Source: Butyricicoccus sp. Marseille-Q5471
GTDB taxonomy: Bacteria; Bacillota; Clostridia; Oscillospirales; Butyricicoccaceae
NCBI RefSeq assembly: GCF_951230135.1
Contig: NZ_CATNVC010000002.1
Location: 310,001 to 374,000 of the forward strand
Direction of reading: 5' to 3'
Length of the DNA: 64,000 nt
Shown here: piece after piece, positions 42,078-50,027 of the stretch
Numbering within the stretch: position 1 is the first letter of the stretch
Layout: each line of letters begins with the position of its first letter
Made by a program: the position numbers and the translations under genes
Notes under the pieces: model-generated
Told to the model about the DNA's origin: nothing
The model's database searches: none
What the model saw: the letters and a program-made list of their open reading frames with translations, nothing else

Positions 42078-42656
42078 ATGACTGAAAAAGAAAAAGCCGC
42101 TGCAGGACTGCTCTACCAAGCCTTTGACGAGGGTCTGACTGCAGAGCGCGTTCAGGCACAGGATCTGTGCTACGACTATAACCTGCTCCGCCCCTCGCAG
42201 CTTGAGGAGCGCACAGCACTTTTGGATGCACTGCTCGGCTCACATAAGGGCGAGTTTCTCGTGGAGCAGCCCTTTCACTGCGACTATGGCTACAACATCC
42301 ACATCGGCACACATTTTTACGCAAACTGCAACTGTGTCATTCTGGACGAAGCGCCGGTGATATTCGGCGACCATGTCCTGATTGCGCCCAACTGCGGTTT
42401 TTACACCGCCGGCCATCCGATGACCGTGGCGGAACGCAACACAGGTCTGGAATACGCAAAGCCGATTCACATCGGCAACAACGTCTGGATCGGCGCGAAT
42501 GTGTGCGTGCTGCCCGGCGTGACCATTGGCGATAATACCGTGATTGCGGCCGGCAGTGTCGTGAACCGCGATATCCCGGCCGGCGTGCTCGCCGCAGGCA
42601 ATCCCTGCCGTGTGGTGCGCGAGATTCAGGAGAAACCGCGCCGCATGATTCTGTAG
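42078..42656 (+). CDS. Sugar O-acetyltransferase (maltose/galactoside type)
   Basis: Transfers acetyl from acetyl-CoA to sugars. 192 residues. The left-handed beta-helix hexapeptide repeats are visible, for example GDHVLIAPNCGFYTAGHP and IGNNVWIGANVCVLPGVTIG. The N-terminal mac domain is helical (LLYQAFDEGLTAERVQAQDL) and the catalytic histidine lies in YTAGHPM. Family: LacA/Maa/NodL. Confidence 0.92.
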   Translation: MTEKEKAAAGLLYQAFDEGLTAERVQAQDLCYDYNLLRPSQLEERTALLDALLGSHKGEFLVEQPFHCDYGYNIHIGTHFYANCNCVILDEAPVIFGDHVLIAPNCGFYTAGHPMTVAERNTGLEYAKPIHIGNNVWIGANVCVLPGVTIGDNTVIAAGSVVNRDIPAGVLAAGNPCRVVREIQEKPRRMIL

Positions 42657-42661
42657 CCCCT

Positions 42662-42688
42662 GCGCCCGTTTTACGGGCGTTTCTTTTT
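42662..42688 (+). terminator. Terminator after acetyltransferase
   Basis: CGCCCG-TTTTA-CGGGCG followed by TTTCTTTTT. Confidence 0.8.
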
Positions 42689-42900
42689 GCGCAATCCCGA
42701 AATCGTTTCCGATACTCATTTTCTTGTTAATTCACAAATCCCCCTCTCGTTTTTTGCTCAATTCAACATTTCTTTGTGTTTTATTCACAATACATTTCGT
42801 GTGTGATTGTGAATTTCGTACACGTTTACGATTGCCTTTTTATGCGATTCGATGTAGGATAATAGCAGATAAGAAATTAAAAAAAGAGAGGTACTTTACC

Positions 42901-43017
42901 ATGAGCAAGAGCTTTTCCAATTTCCTGATGAACGCCGCGATGTTTGAGCTCGGCTGCGATCCCGCAGTCTCCCAGCTGTTTCGCAAGGACAGCCGCAAAA
43001 CGAACCGCACCAAGTAA
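42901..43017 (+). CDS. Microprotein 1 (38 aa), M-x-K-x-F-x-N-x-L family
   Basis: A 38-residue protein beginning MSKSFSNFLMNAAMFELG and ending with a basic tail (RKDSRKTNRTK). GAGAGG lies 8 bases before the ATG and a perfect terminator follows. It shares M-x-K-x-F-x-N-x-L-x-x-A-x-M-x-(E/D)-L with the 34-residue protein at 47,245-47,349: 8 of the first 17 positions are identical. No known family recognised. A long AT-rich upstream region contains TTGCCT-17-TAGGAT and GATTGTGAATTTC. Confidence 0.75.
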   Translation: MSKSFSNFLMNAAMFELGCDPAVSQLFRKDSRKTNRTK

Positions 43018-43025
43018 GAATATGA

Positions 43026-43053
43026 AAAATACCGGCAGGGCGTACGCCCTGCC
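43026..43053. terminator. Perfect palindromic terminator after microprotein 1
   Basis: ACCGGCAGGGCG-TAC-GCCCTGCCGGT, flanked by AAAAAT and ATTTTTT. It serves the microprotein on + and the DUF6530 gene on -. Confidence 0.92.
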
Positions 43054-43082
43054 GGTATTTTTTATGTGTGCATTAGAAGGGT

Positions 43083-43580
43083 TTAGTCCCTTTTCCGAAC
43101 GCCATAGCCCATGTCCTGCAGCAAGTTGCTCAGCAGGTGCAAGCGCTCGGCCAGCATCTCATCATCCCGCGCAAGTGCGTCCGAAAACAGCTTGATGTCC
43201 TCATCAATCATCGGGTTTTCTGTGCATACCGAAACCGTCATGGCGTCGCCCTGTACGCCGACACGGTCAATCTGCGGATTCGCTTCATCATACAGCTTGG
43301 GATAGCGGTATGCATCCATGAAATATTGCCGCGCACGGCAGGTTAAAATCGCCAGATCAATGACGCGGTGCAGCGGCAGCTCCTCCGATTGGCGCGACCA
43401 GCGCTCGCCCGAATACCGCCAAACCTTGGCCGAAATATCTACGCGCCCGCGGTCATTCCACTGCGCCAGACCGAGCGACAGCCCTTTTGCATCACTGTCA
43501 TAAGCATGGCGGCCGTCCACATTCTCATAGTTTTCTACCGTGATAACCGGCTTATGCTTGAGTGTAGTTGGAATCTTCAT
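43083..43580 (-). CDS. DUF6530 protein
   Basis: 165 residues: KIPTTLKHKPVITVENYENV at the N-terminus, LSLGLAQWNDRGRVDISAKV, then WRYSGERWSRQSEELPLHRV and GDAMTVSVCTENPMIDEDIK. This is the DUF6530 pattern found in gut Clostridia, function unknown. The start at 43,580 follows GGAAAGGAGAAACACA. It has a consensus promoter (TTGACA-17-TATAAT) and a triple ATTAGTAA repeat in its leader. Confidence 0.85.
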   Translation of the reverse strand: MKIPTTLKHKPVITVENYENVDGRHAYDSDAKGLSLGLAQWNDRGRVDISAKVWRYSGERWSRQSEELPLHRVIDLAILTCRARQYFMDAYRYPKLYDEANPQIDRVGVQGDAMTVSVCTENPMIDEDIKLFSDALARDDEMLAERLHLLSNLLQDMGYGVRKRD

Positions 43581-43597
43581 TGTGTTTCTCCTTTCCA

Positions 43598-43654
43598 ATT
43601 AGTAAATTAGTAATTTAGTGTTTTTATTATAGCACGCACTGGTATGCCTGTCAA
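43598..43654 (-). promoter_or_regulatory. Consensus promoter and ATTAGTAA tandem repeat upstream of DUF6530
   Basis: On the minus strand TTGACA (43,654-43,649), 17 bp, TATAAT (43,631-43,626). Just downstream lie ATTAGTAA (43,598), ATTAGTAA (43,606) and TTTAGTG (43,614), a tandem octamer at the start of the transcript, likely an operator. Confidence 0.75.
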
Positions 43655-43688
43655 ACAAAAAAAGCACCGCCCCAAAGCGGTGCTTTTT
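43654..43688 (-). terminator. Terminator after lipoprotein gene
   Basis: AAAGCACCGC pairs with GCGGTGCTTT around CCCAAA; on the minus strand a run of T follows. It also faces the DUF6530 promoter. Confidence 0.85.
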
Positions 43689-43694
43689 GTAAAA

Positions 43695-44267
43695 TCACTG
43701 GACTGCTTCCACGGTTTCCGTACCGTTTTCGCGGTAAGTATAGACGGTAAACCCGTCATATGTCCAAATACCGTCTTCTCCCTCGCCCATGCAGCTCGGC
43801 GAGTAAGACGAAGAAGAGGGTGCGCCGAGCGCGGACTTGAGGCTCGAAGCTGCCTGTCCGACATACGCCTGTGCCTGCGATGCGGTCGGCTTTGCGGGCT
43901 CCGGCTTGGGCTCAGGCTTGGATTCCGGCTTGGGCGCCGGCGCGGTCGTCGAGCCGGATGAGCCGTTTGAACCCGACGTACTGCCAGACGTGGAGGAACC
44001 ACCGGTCGGCTTGCTCAACGGCGGTGTCTGCGTGTTGCCGGTTTCCGTTTCCGGAATTTCGGCAGGCTTGTCAGTGGTTTCGCCGCTCGGCATGGACTCG
44101 GTGTTAGCATCATCCTCCACATTCATATCGGGTGCAATTGATTCATCCGAGGTAGGCGGCGTTGTCGGCTGATCCTTCTCGGGATCCTGCTTGTCGTTCG
44201 CGCCGCATCCGGCAAGTAAACTGCCGCACAAAGTGAGCGCAAGCAGCGTGGCTGTTAGTTTTTTCAT
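43695..44267 (-). CDS. Lipoprotein with proline-rich linker and small C-terminal domain
   Basis: 190 residues. A lipoprotein signal (TLLALTLCGSLLAGC, Cys at 22-23) is followed by a disordered Ser/Gly/Pro stretch with PKPESKPEPKPEP. The C-terminal ~60 residues (AQAYVGQAASSLKSALGAPS, then WTYDGFTVYTYRENG) form a compact unknown domain. Exported and lipid-anchored. It lies just downstream of the AlgJ-like gene on the same strand. Confidence 0.8.
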   Translation of the reverse strand: MKKLTATLLALTLCGSLLAGCGANDKQDPEKDQPTTPPTSDESIAPDMNVEDDANTESMPSGETTDKPAEIPETETGNTQTPPLSKPTGGSSTSGSTSGSNGSSGSTTAPAPKPESKPEPKPEPAKPTASQAQAYVGQAASSLKSALGAPSSSSYSPSCMGEGEDGIWTYDGFTVYTYRENGTETVEAVQ

Positions 44268-44312
44268 GGTTCTATCCTCCATAGGTGTTTGTCTTTTCGA
44301 CGAAATCCGCGC

Positions 44313-45368
44313 TTAGTTTGTTCCCAGCTGCGGCGGATATTTGAGTAGATTGCCGAGATTTCGCTCAACAATCTCAATAATTACCGTATCGCCCGTTCGT
44401 ACCTGCTCCAGCGGATAGGGCATTTGGCGCGTGATAGTAGCTTCCGCAAAATCCTCGGCCAAAAACGGATAAAGCGCGTTGCCGAATGAGTCGCGGCACA
44501 GGAGCAGCCGGCCGCTGCCCAACGGATTGATCGTCTGAATCAAAATATCCTCTGGTGAGCGCGGCGGCGTCACATGCTCAAAGGTAAAATCATAGTCCTG
44601 CTGCTCTTCACGCGCCGTACCGGTCGGGTAGAGCATCTCATACAGATCCCCGCGATGTGTTTTTTCAATCATATACGGCTCGTCCGCAAAGACCTTGTGC
44701 GGCAGACCAAGGCTTTCCATCAAAAAATCATGCGCCAATGCCGCGCCGCGGTTGGTCCAGTGAGAATCCGTACGCAAATAGAGCACCTCATCCTGACTGC
44801 GCAAATACGCGAACAAATCCGCATAGTTTACGTTCATTTGCTCCAAATACGGCCTCACCAGCTCGTAATTTCCTGCCGGACCACCTTGCAGATAGCGCGC
44901 GGGCATGTTTTCCGGATAAATCGAGTTTTTATTGGGCGCAATCGTAAAGATGAAGTTTGCACCGCGCTCTTCGCAAAACGCCTGCATCTGTGCGACCGTC
45001 TGCGCTATCTGACGCGCCTCCTCCTCGGAAAGCGTCGGCGTGTTCTGATAATCCTCAATCGTTTTGTTGTAGTAAAGCCAGCCTTTTTTACCGTAAATGA
45101 CATCCGCCGCAGGCGAAGTGACAAGCAGCCCGGTTTGCAGAGCGGCATTCGCGGTCACCATCTGCTGTCGGAGCGCAAAATGGTCGGCGATATATGCGGT
45201 TGTTTCATCGAGTACCTTGTCATTTAGTTTCCCCTCTTCTGTCCACAGGCTGGGGATAGAAGCAAGGCGTTCGTTCGCGGCAGCCTGCGTCGGCGGCAGC
45301 ACGAGCATACCGACCGACGGAACCAGACACAGCGCCAGAAAAGCGCCTGTAAACCATTTATATTTCAT
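44313..45368 (-). CDS. AlgJ/AlgX-like SGNH acetyl-transfer protein (DHHW family)
   Basis: 351 residues with an N-terminal membrane anchor (FTGAFLALCLVPSVGMLVLP). Catalytic signatures RTDSHWTNRGAALAHDF and LCRDSFGNALYPF match the AlgJ/AlgX acetyl-transfer family. It probably takes acyl groups from the MBOAT protein encoded next to it and moves them to an exported polymer outside the membrane. 10 bp separate the two genes. Confidence 0.9.
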   Translation of the reverse strand: MKYKWFTGAFLALCLVPSVGMLVLPPTQAAANERLASIPSLWTEEGKLNDKVLDETTAYIADHFALRQQMVTANAALQTGLLVTSPAADVIYGKKGWLYYNKTIEDYQNTPTLSEEEARQIAQTVAQMQAFCEERGANFIFTIAPNKNSIYPENMPARYLQGGPAGNYELVRPYLEQMNVNYADLFAYLRSQDEVLYLRTDSHWTNRGAALAHDFLMESLGLPHKVFADEPYMIEKTHRGDLYEMLYPTGTAREEQQDYDFTFEHVTPPRSPEDILIQTINPLGSGRLLLCRDSFGNALYPFLAEDFAEATITRQMPYPLEQVRTGDTVIIEIVERNLGNLLKYPPQLGTN

Positions 45369-45378
45369 GATGGTCTCC

Positions 45379-46755
45379 TCAGAATCGAAAATAGATGAAG
45401 GGGTTAAAGGTGCCTGCGGAAAGATTGAGCATGCACAGCACCAACAGCGCCAATGCGCCGATCATACTCAGCGTCTGGCACTTCCCTTCCAGCCGCTTGA
45501 CAACAGGTGCGCTGAGCACGAGAGCGAGCACCAGTGTGAGCAAAAACAGCGGTGTCAGCCCTGCGCAGACTGCAGCCGTCCCCTGCCACGACAGACCGAA
45601 GCCGGTGAACATCGCGGCAAACATTGCGCCCGCCTGCGGCAGAGTCTCCGCGCGGAACAGCACAAAGCCGAGCACCACGACAAGCAGCGTGTATATACGC
45701 CCTAATAGCTTACCCTTCAGCCGTTTGACTGGCAGTGCACCGCAGTCCTCCAGCACGGAAAACAGGCCGTGCCACAATCCCCAAAGTACAAACGTCCAGC
45801 TTGCGCCGTGCCAGAGTCCGGTTGCGAAAAACACGAGAAAGCGGTTGCTCCACGTGCGGCCGTTCCCCTTTCGGTTACCACCGAGGGGGATATACAGATA
45901 ATCCCGAAACCAAGAGGACAGCGAAATATGCCATCTGCGCCAGAATTCCTTGATTGTTGTCGCAGTATAGGGGTAATCGAAGTTCTCCAGAAAATGAAAC
46001 CCAAAAATCTGCCCCATACCGATGGCCATATCGCTGTAGCCCGAAAAGTCAAAATAAATTTGCAGTGTGTAACAAATTGCACCCATCCATGCTGCGAACA
46101 TGCCAATCTCACCTGCGGGCAGGGCAAATACGACATCTGCCATCTGCCCCATCGCGTTGGACAGCAGCAGCTTCTTGGACAAACCGCAGATAAACCGCCG
46201 AATGCCAAGCGCCGTCTGTTCTGCTGTCACGGTGCGCTCACTGATTTCGCGCGCGATATCGTGATACTTCACAATCGGGCCCGCAATCAACTGCGGGAAG
46301 AAGGCGATGTACAGCAGCACCGTGGAAAACGAACGGGCAACCAATGTCCGATCCCGGTACACATCAATGACATAGGAGAGCCCCTGAAATGTGAAGAAGG
46401 AGATACCGATCGGCAACACAATACCGCTCATCGGCAGTGACAGGCCGAGTGCGCCGTTGAGCGAGCCGATGATGAAATCCGTATATTTAAAAACACCAAG
46501 CAGACTGATATTGCCCAAAACCGCTATCACCGCGCCCGCTTTTCGATACCGTCCCGCCGCAAGCAGGCCGCAGCCGTAGTTGAGCGCGACCGAGGCGAGC
46601 AGCAGCAACAGATAAACTGGCTGTCCAAAAGCATAGAAAAGCAGACTGGCAATGAGCAAGAGCCAGTTTTTTGCCCGCACAGATGATAACATGCGATCCA
46701 ATACAATTACCGTAGGCAAAAATACGAATAGAAAAATCGCTGAACTGAAAACCAT
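45379..46755 (-). CDS. MBOAT O-acyltransferase (AlgI/DltB type)
   Basis: 458 residues, many membrane helices. The MBOAT core shows KEFWRRWHISLSSWFRDYLY, IPLGGNRKG and the catalytic histidine in FFATGLWHGASWTFVLWGLW. It moves acyl groups across the membrane for the AlgJ-like partner. The polymer (exopolysaccharide or wall) is unknown; no dlt or alg genes are nearby. Confidence 0.93.
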   Translation of the reverse strand: MVFSSAIFLFVFLPTVIVLDRMLSSVRAKNWLLLIASLLFYAFGQPVYLLLLLASVALNYGCGLLAAGRYRKAGAVIAVLGNISLLGVFKYTDFIIGSLNGALGLSLPMSGIVLPIGISFFTFQGLSYVIDVYRDRTLVARSFSTVLLYIAFFPQLIAGPIVKYHDIAREISERTVTAEQTALGIRRFICGLSKKLLLSNAMGQMADVVFALPAGEIGMFAAWMGAICYTLQIYFDFSGYSDMAIGMGQIFGFHFLENFDYPYTATTIKEFWRRWHISLSSWFRDYLYIPLGGNRKGNGRTWSNRFLVFFATGLWHGASWTFVLWGLWHGLFSVLEDCGALPVKRLKGKLLGRIYTLLVVVLGFVLFRAETLPQAGAMFAAMFTGFGLSWQGTAAVCAGLTPLFLLTLVLALVLSAPVVKRLEGKCQTLSMIGALALLVLCMLNLSAGTFNPFIYFRF

Positions 46756-46843
46756 ATGAAAATTCCTTTTTTGTTTTTATGATTCCTCTTTTGTACCCGC
46801 ATTAGTCAGAATGGAAGAATTTTGTCGGGCTTAGTAATAGACG

Positions 46844-46873
46844 CACAATCGACTTTTTTTGTTCCCTTCTTCC
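46844..46873 (-). promoter_or_regulatory. Shared element AGTCGATTGTG, copy upstream of MBOAT
   Basis: On the minus strand AGTCGATTGTG (46,854-46,844) is followed 15 bases later by CCGAC. The same spacing occurs upstream of microprotein 2 (47,463-47,453). Likely a common regulator or sigma site. The extent toward the gene is estimated. Confidence 0.45.
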
Positions 46874-46952
46874 GCCGCCTGCGTTTTGCAAATGCAGAAG
46901 AGAGGTTTATCGGACAGTAAAACCGCTATCCTAGATACAGGAGGTGGGCAAC

Positions 46953-47126
46953 ATGATTTACATCTGTCTGGCAAAACAGTGCCATTTTCTTTTCATTGGT
47001 GACGCATCAATCCAAACCTGCCCGGACTGCGGCAAAAAGAGCATTCGCGCTGCCACGGCGGCAGAACGCATGGAATTTTTCCGCCGTCAGACTGAGCTGA
47101 TGCACACCGAGCGCCGCAGCGGCTGA
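46953..47126 (+). CDS. Small zinc-ribbon protein, unknown function
   Basis: 57 residues: MIYICLAKQCHFLFIGD, then CPDCGKKSIRAATAAERMEF. A Cys pair and likely zinc site. AGGAGG lies 8 bases before the ATG. No family recognised. A strong terminator follows. Confidence 0.8.
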   Translation: MIYICLAKQCHFLFIGDASIQTCPDCGKKSIRAATAAERMEFFRRQTELMHTERRSG

Positions 47127-47136
47127 TGCATAAAGC

Positions 47137-47174
47137 AAAAGACCTTCCGCGGCAGAGCCATCGGAAGGTCTTTT
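47137..47174. terminator. Terminator after small zinc-ribbon gene
   Basis: AAAAGACCTTCCG (47,137) pairs perfectly with CGGAAGGTCTTTT (47,162-47,174). Confidence 0.9.
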
Positions 47175-47244
47175 ACTTACAGTGTTCGATTGTCATTGGT
47201 TTCAGCTACTCCTTCGGGCAGGCGAGCTGCCGTAATTTTAATCA

Positions 47245-47349
47245 TTACTTAGCAGCGCGGCGAACCTTCTTGGCCTGAGCCTTGATACGATTGCTGTCCA
47301 GATCGAGCATGCGAGCTGCAACCAAATCGTTAAAGAAACCCTTCATCAT
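47245..47349 (-). CDS. Microprotein 2 (34 aa), M-x-K-x-F-x-N-x-L family
   Basis: 34 residues, MMKGFFNDLVAARMLDLDS then a strongly basic tail (AKKVRRAAK). AAAGGAG lies about 10 bases before the ATG. The leader contains a GAGGTT/AACCTC hairpin and TATAAT near 47,402. Related to microprotein 1 at 42,901. Too short for ordinary gene callers, but the ribosome site and the resemblance to a second copy support it. Function unknown; a nucleic-acid or membrane-surface role is possible given the charge. Confidence 0.7.
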   Translation of the reverse strand: MMKGFFNDLVAARMLDLDSNRIKAQAKKVRRAAK

Positions 47350-47452
47350 GTGTTAATTCACTCCTTTCGTGTTTGAGGTTTTTCTCTCAACCTCTGTTAT
47401 TATAATACACGTCAGGGAGTAAGAAAACAAGAGTCGGATTTTATGAATTACT

Positions 47453-47463
47453 CACAATCGACT
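47453..47463 (-). promoter_or_regulatory. Shared element AGTCGATTGTG, copy upstream of microprotein 2
   Basis: AGTCGATTGTG on the minus strand, then CCGAC 15 bases further, as upstream of MBOAT. It is about 105 bp from the microprotein ATG. Confidence 0.45.
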
Positions 47464-47565
47464 ACTTATATTTTTGTGCTTATTGCATAAAATAAAAAGT
47501 TATTTTTGTTTTATCTGATAATTTACATAATCTTAACTGTGCAATATGCATATTAAAATGGAATT

Positions 47566-48759
47566 TTATTGAATTTCTGCGTAATCAGCCGCCAGTTTTG
47601 CAAATAACGGCAATGCGCGCCGAATCGTCTCCGTGTGTACGCAGTAGGAAATCCGCACGTGTCCGGGCGCACCGAAATCCGTTCCGGGCACGAGCAGCAG
47701 ATCATACTGCTTGGCACGTTCGCAAAATGCGCGGTCATCGGCCTCAAGAGACTGTGGAAACAGGTAAAACGCGCCTTCGGGTTTGACGCAGGAATATCCC
47801 ATCTTGGTCAAGCCCTCAAACAGCAGGTCGCGGTTTTCACGGTAAATACGGATATCCGCTGTCTCAGCGGCACATCTTGCCGCCACGCGCTGAAACATGC
47901 TTGGTGCGCACACATAGCCCAGCACACGACCCGCGCCGCAAATTGCGGCATACAAATCGGCGCTGTCGGCTGCCTGCGGCGGAACCAGCACATAACCGAT
48001 CCGCTCCCCCGGCAGCGAAAGCGACTTGGAGTAGGAATAGCACACAATGGTGTCCATGTAATAGTGCGGCACGAACGGCACTTCTGCCCCATCATATACA
48101 ATCTCACGATACGGCTCGTCCGAAATCAAATAAATCGGGTGGCCATATTCCTTCGACTTTTCGTTCAGTACCTGCGCAAGGCGACAAATCGTCTGCTCGG
48201 AATAGACGACGCCGGACGGATTACAGGGCGAATTTATCACCAGCGCCTTGGTTTTTTCGTTCAGGCACTTGTCCAGTTCTTCAAAATTAATCTGGAAATC
48301 AGCCACAGACGGCGGCACAACCACGCACTTTGCCCCCGCACCGCTCTCGATAAAGCATTGGTACTCCGGAAAAAACGGAGCAAATACGATGAACTCATCT
48401 CCCGGGCAGGTCAATGCCTTGAACGTGACAGACAACGCGGCCGCTGCGCCCGCAGTCAGGTACAGGCAATCGCCCGTGTAATCGCTTCCGAAGCGGCGGT
48501 TAATCGACGCTGCAAGCTCACCACGCACTGCGGCATCTCCCTGCGCCGAGGTATAGCCGTGCGCTGCCACCGGGTCACCCGCCGCGATATCCAAAATCGC
48601 CTGGCGCACGCTTTCCGGTGCGGGCACATTGGGATTGCCGATTGAAAAATCAAATACATTTTCTCGGCCGACCTCGGCCGCACGACTGTTGCCATATTCA
48701 AAAATTTCACGGATCGTCGAACGGCGCTTGCCGAGCGCGACCATATTCTCCGCTAACAT
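47566..48759 (-). CDS. Pyridoxal phosphate-dependent aminotransferase, class I/II
   Basis: 397 residues. PLP fold type I: the lysine lies in CYSYSKSLSLPGERIGY, the Asn/Asp-Tyr pair in LVINSPCNPSGVVYS and LISDEPYREIVYD, and the FDFSIGNPNVPAPESVR opening is typical. Substrate unclear; the nearest families include aspartate and aromatic aminotransferases. The ATG 48,759 has GGAGGGG upstream. Confidence 0.92.
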   Translation of the reverse strand: MLAENMVALGKRRSTIREIFEYGNSRAAEVGRENVFDFSIGNPNVPAPESVRQAILDIAAGDPVAAHGYTSAQGDAAVRGELAASINRRFGSDYTGDCLYLTAGAAAALSVTFKALTCPGDEFIVFAPFFPEYQCFIESGAGAKCVVVPPSVADFQINFEELDKCLNEKTKALVINSPCNPSGVVYSEQTICRLAQVLNEKSKEYGHPIYLISDEPYREIVYDGAEVPFVPHYYMDTIVCYSYSKSLSLPGERIGYVLVPPQAADSADLYAAICGAGRVLGYVCAPSMFQRVAARCAAETADIRIYRENRDLLFEGLTKMGYSCVKPEGAFYLFPQSLEADDRAFCERAKQYDLLLVPGTDFGAPGHVRISYCVHTETIRRALPLFAKLAADYAEIQ

Positions 48760-48838
48760 AATAACCCCTCCAGTCAGATAATTCATTATAGCACAGCGAT
48801 AAAACAGATTCAACAGCAGCTCTGACCACAAATTCAAA

Positions 48839-48864
48839 GGGTCTCCCGAATATTCGGGAGACCC
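48839..48864. terminator. Palindromic terminator between aminotransferase and rubrerythrin
   Basis: GGGTCTCCCGAA-TATTCGGGAGACCC region, a perfect inverted repeat of 26 bp, ending the rubrerythrin transcript. Confidence 0.85.
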
Positions 48865-48890
48865 TCTTGCAGCCATGTGGCCAAGCAATC

Positions 48891-49430
48891 TTAGTAATTT
48901 TCAGCCTTGATCTGGAAATAGGCCTGCGGATGTTCACAAACCGGGCAAACATCCGGTGCCTGCTTGCCAACTACAATGTGGCCGCAGTTCGAGCACTGCC
49001 AGATGCAGTCCCCATCCTTCGAGAACACGGTCTTGCTCTCTACGTTGCCAAGCAGCTTGCGATAGCGCTCCTCATGCTCCTTCTCGATTGCAGCGACCTG
49101 CTCGAACAGGAATGCGATATCGCTAAAGCCTTCCGCATGTGCATCCTTTGCAAAGGTTGCATACATGTCGGTCCACTCGTAGTTCTCGCCTTCAGCAGCC
49201 GCCTTCAGGTTGGTTGCAGTATCATCAATTCCATCGTTGAGCAGCTTAAACCAAATCTTGGCATGCTCCTTCTCATTGTTTGCGGTCTCTTCAAAAATCT
49301 GAGCGATCTGGACATAGCCATCTTTTCTAGCCTTGGACGCAAAATAGGTATACTTATTGCGCGCCATCGATTCGCCCGCAAATGCGGTCTGCAGATTGGC
49401 CTCCGTCTTACTGCCCTTTAAGTTTGCCAT
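48891..49430 (-). CDS. rbr: Rubrerythrin
   Basis: Peroxide reductase of anaerobes. 179 residues. Diiron site helices are visible ([38 protein letters not shown] and [18 protein letters not shown]), and the C-terminal rubredoxin domain has CSNCGHIV and CPVCEHP. It follows the perR gene 53 bp downstream and is likely one of its targets. Confidence 0.95.
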   Translation of the reverse strand: MANLKGSKTEANLQTAFAGESMARNKYTYFASKARKDGYVQIAQIFEETANNEKEHAKIWFKLLNDGIDDTATNLKAAAEGENYEWTDMYATFAKDAHAEGFSDIAFLFEQVAAIEKEHEERYRKLLGNVESKTVFSKDGDCIWQCSNCGHIVVGKQAPDVCPVCEHPQAYFQIKAENY

Positions 49431-49488
49431 AATAACATTCTCCTCACTTTTTATCGATTAGACGGCCGCTGCCGTCCGGTTCACAAGC

Positions 49489-49884
49489 TTATGTGGTATG
49501 CTGTTTGGCGCGGCACGTGGAACAAACGCCCTCAAACAGGATTTCATACCGCTCAACTGCGATGCCGCATGCATCCTCCACCTGATCGATCAGATTGGTC
49601 AGATAAGGCATCGTCACATCCTGCACTGCGCCGCAGCACGTGCAGCGCACATGATAGTGCGGCTGGATATTAAAATCGAAACGATCCGCGCTGTTTGCAA
49701 CCGGTACGCGCTGGATGACACCCTGCGACGCAAGTTGGTTCAAATTGCGGTACACCGTGGCCTTGCTGATGGAAGGATGGGCGCTGGATACAGATTCGTA
49801 TACGGCGTCCGCAGTCGGGTGATCGTGCATGCTCAGTACCGTGTCCAGCACAATTTGGCGCTGTACAGTATTTCGGGTTTGCAT
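49489..49884 (-). CDS. perR: PerR/Fur-family regulator
   Basis: 131 residues. Winged helix domain: RQIVLDTVLSMHDHPTADAV and SISKATVYRNLNQLASQGVI. A structural zinc site is formed by CTCCG and CSTC, and histidines HYHVRC sit near the metal. The family senses peroxide (PerR) or iron (Fur); adjacency to rubrerythrin favours PerR. The start at 49,884 follows GGGAGGGTACGACC. The promoter has a palindrome that may be its own operator. Confidence 0.88.
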   Translation of the reverse strand: MQTRNTVQRQIVLDTVLSMHDHPTADAVYESVSSAHPSISKATVYRNLNQLASQGVIQRVPVANSADRFDFNIQPHYHVRCTCCGAVQDVTMPYLTNLIDQVEDACGIAVERYEILFEGVCSTCRAKQHTT

Positions 49885-49916
49885 GGTCGTACCCTCCCTT
49901 CTTAAATAGGAATATT

Positions 49917-49956
49917 TCTTAATTAAGATTATAGTCACACAAAAGGCTCTTGTCAA
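49917..49956 (-). promoter_or_regulatory. perR promoter with palindromic operator
   Basis: On the minus strand TTGACA (49,956-49,951), 17 bp, TATAAT (49,933-49,928), directly followed by the perfect palindrome TCTTAATTAAGA (49,917-49,928, overlapping the -10). Position suggests autoregulation of perR. Confidence 0.8.
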
Positions 49957-49978
49957 GTATTCCCCGAAAAAAAGTAAA

Positions 49979-50018
49979 AAAACGCTTTTGCCCTTATCCT
50001 GGGGCAAAAACGTTTTTT
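49979..50018. terminator. Bidirectional terminator
   Basis: AACGCTTTTGCCC pairs with GGGGCAAAAACGTT around TTATCCT, flanked by T and A runs. It separates perR from the upstream hypothetical gene. Confidence 0.85.
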
Positions 50019-50027
50019 CTGCTCGGT

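Noticed and set aside
42663-42900. Riboswitch upstream of microprotein 1
   Set aside because: The region is AT-rich with promoter-like elements, but no aptamer motif could be recognised.
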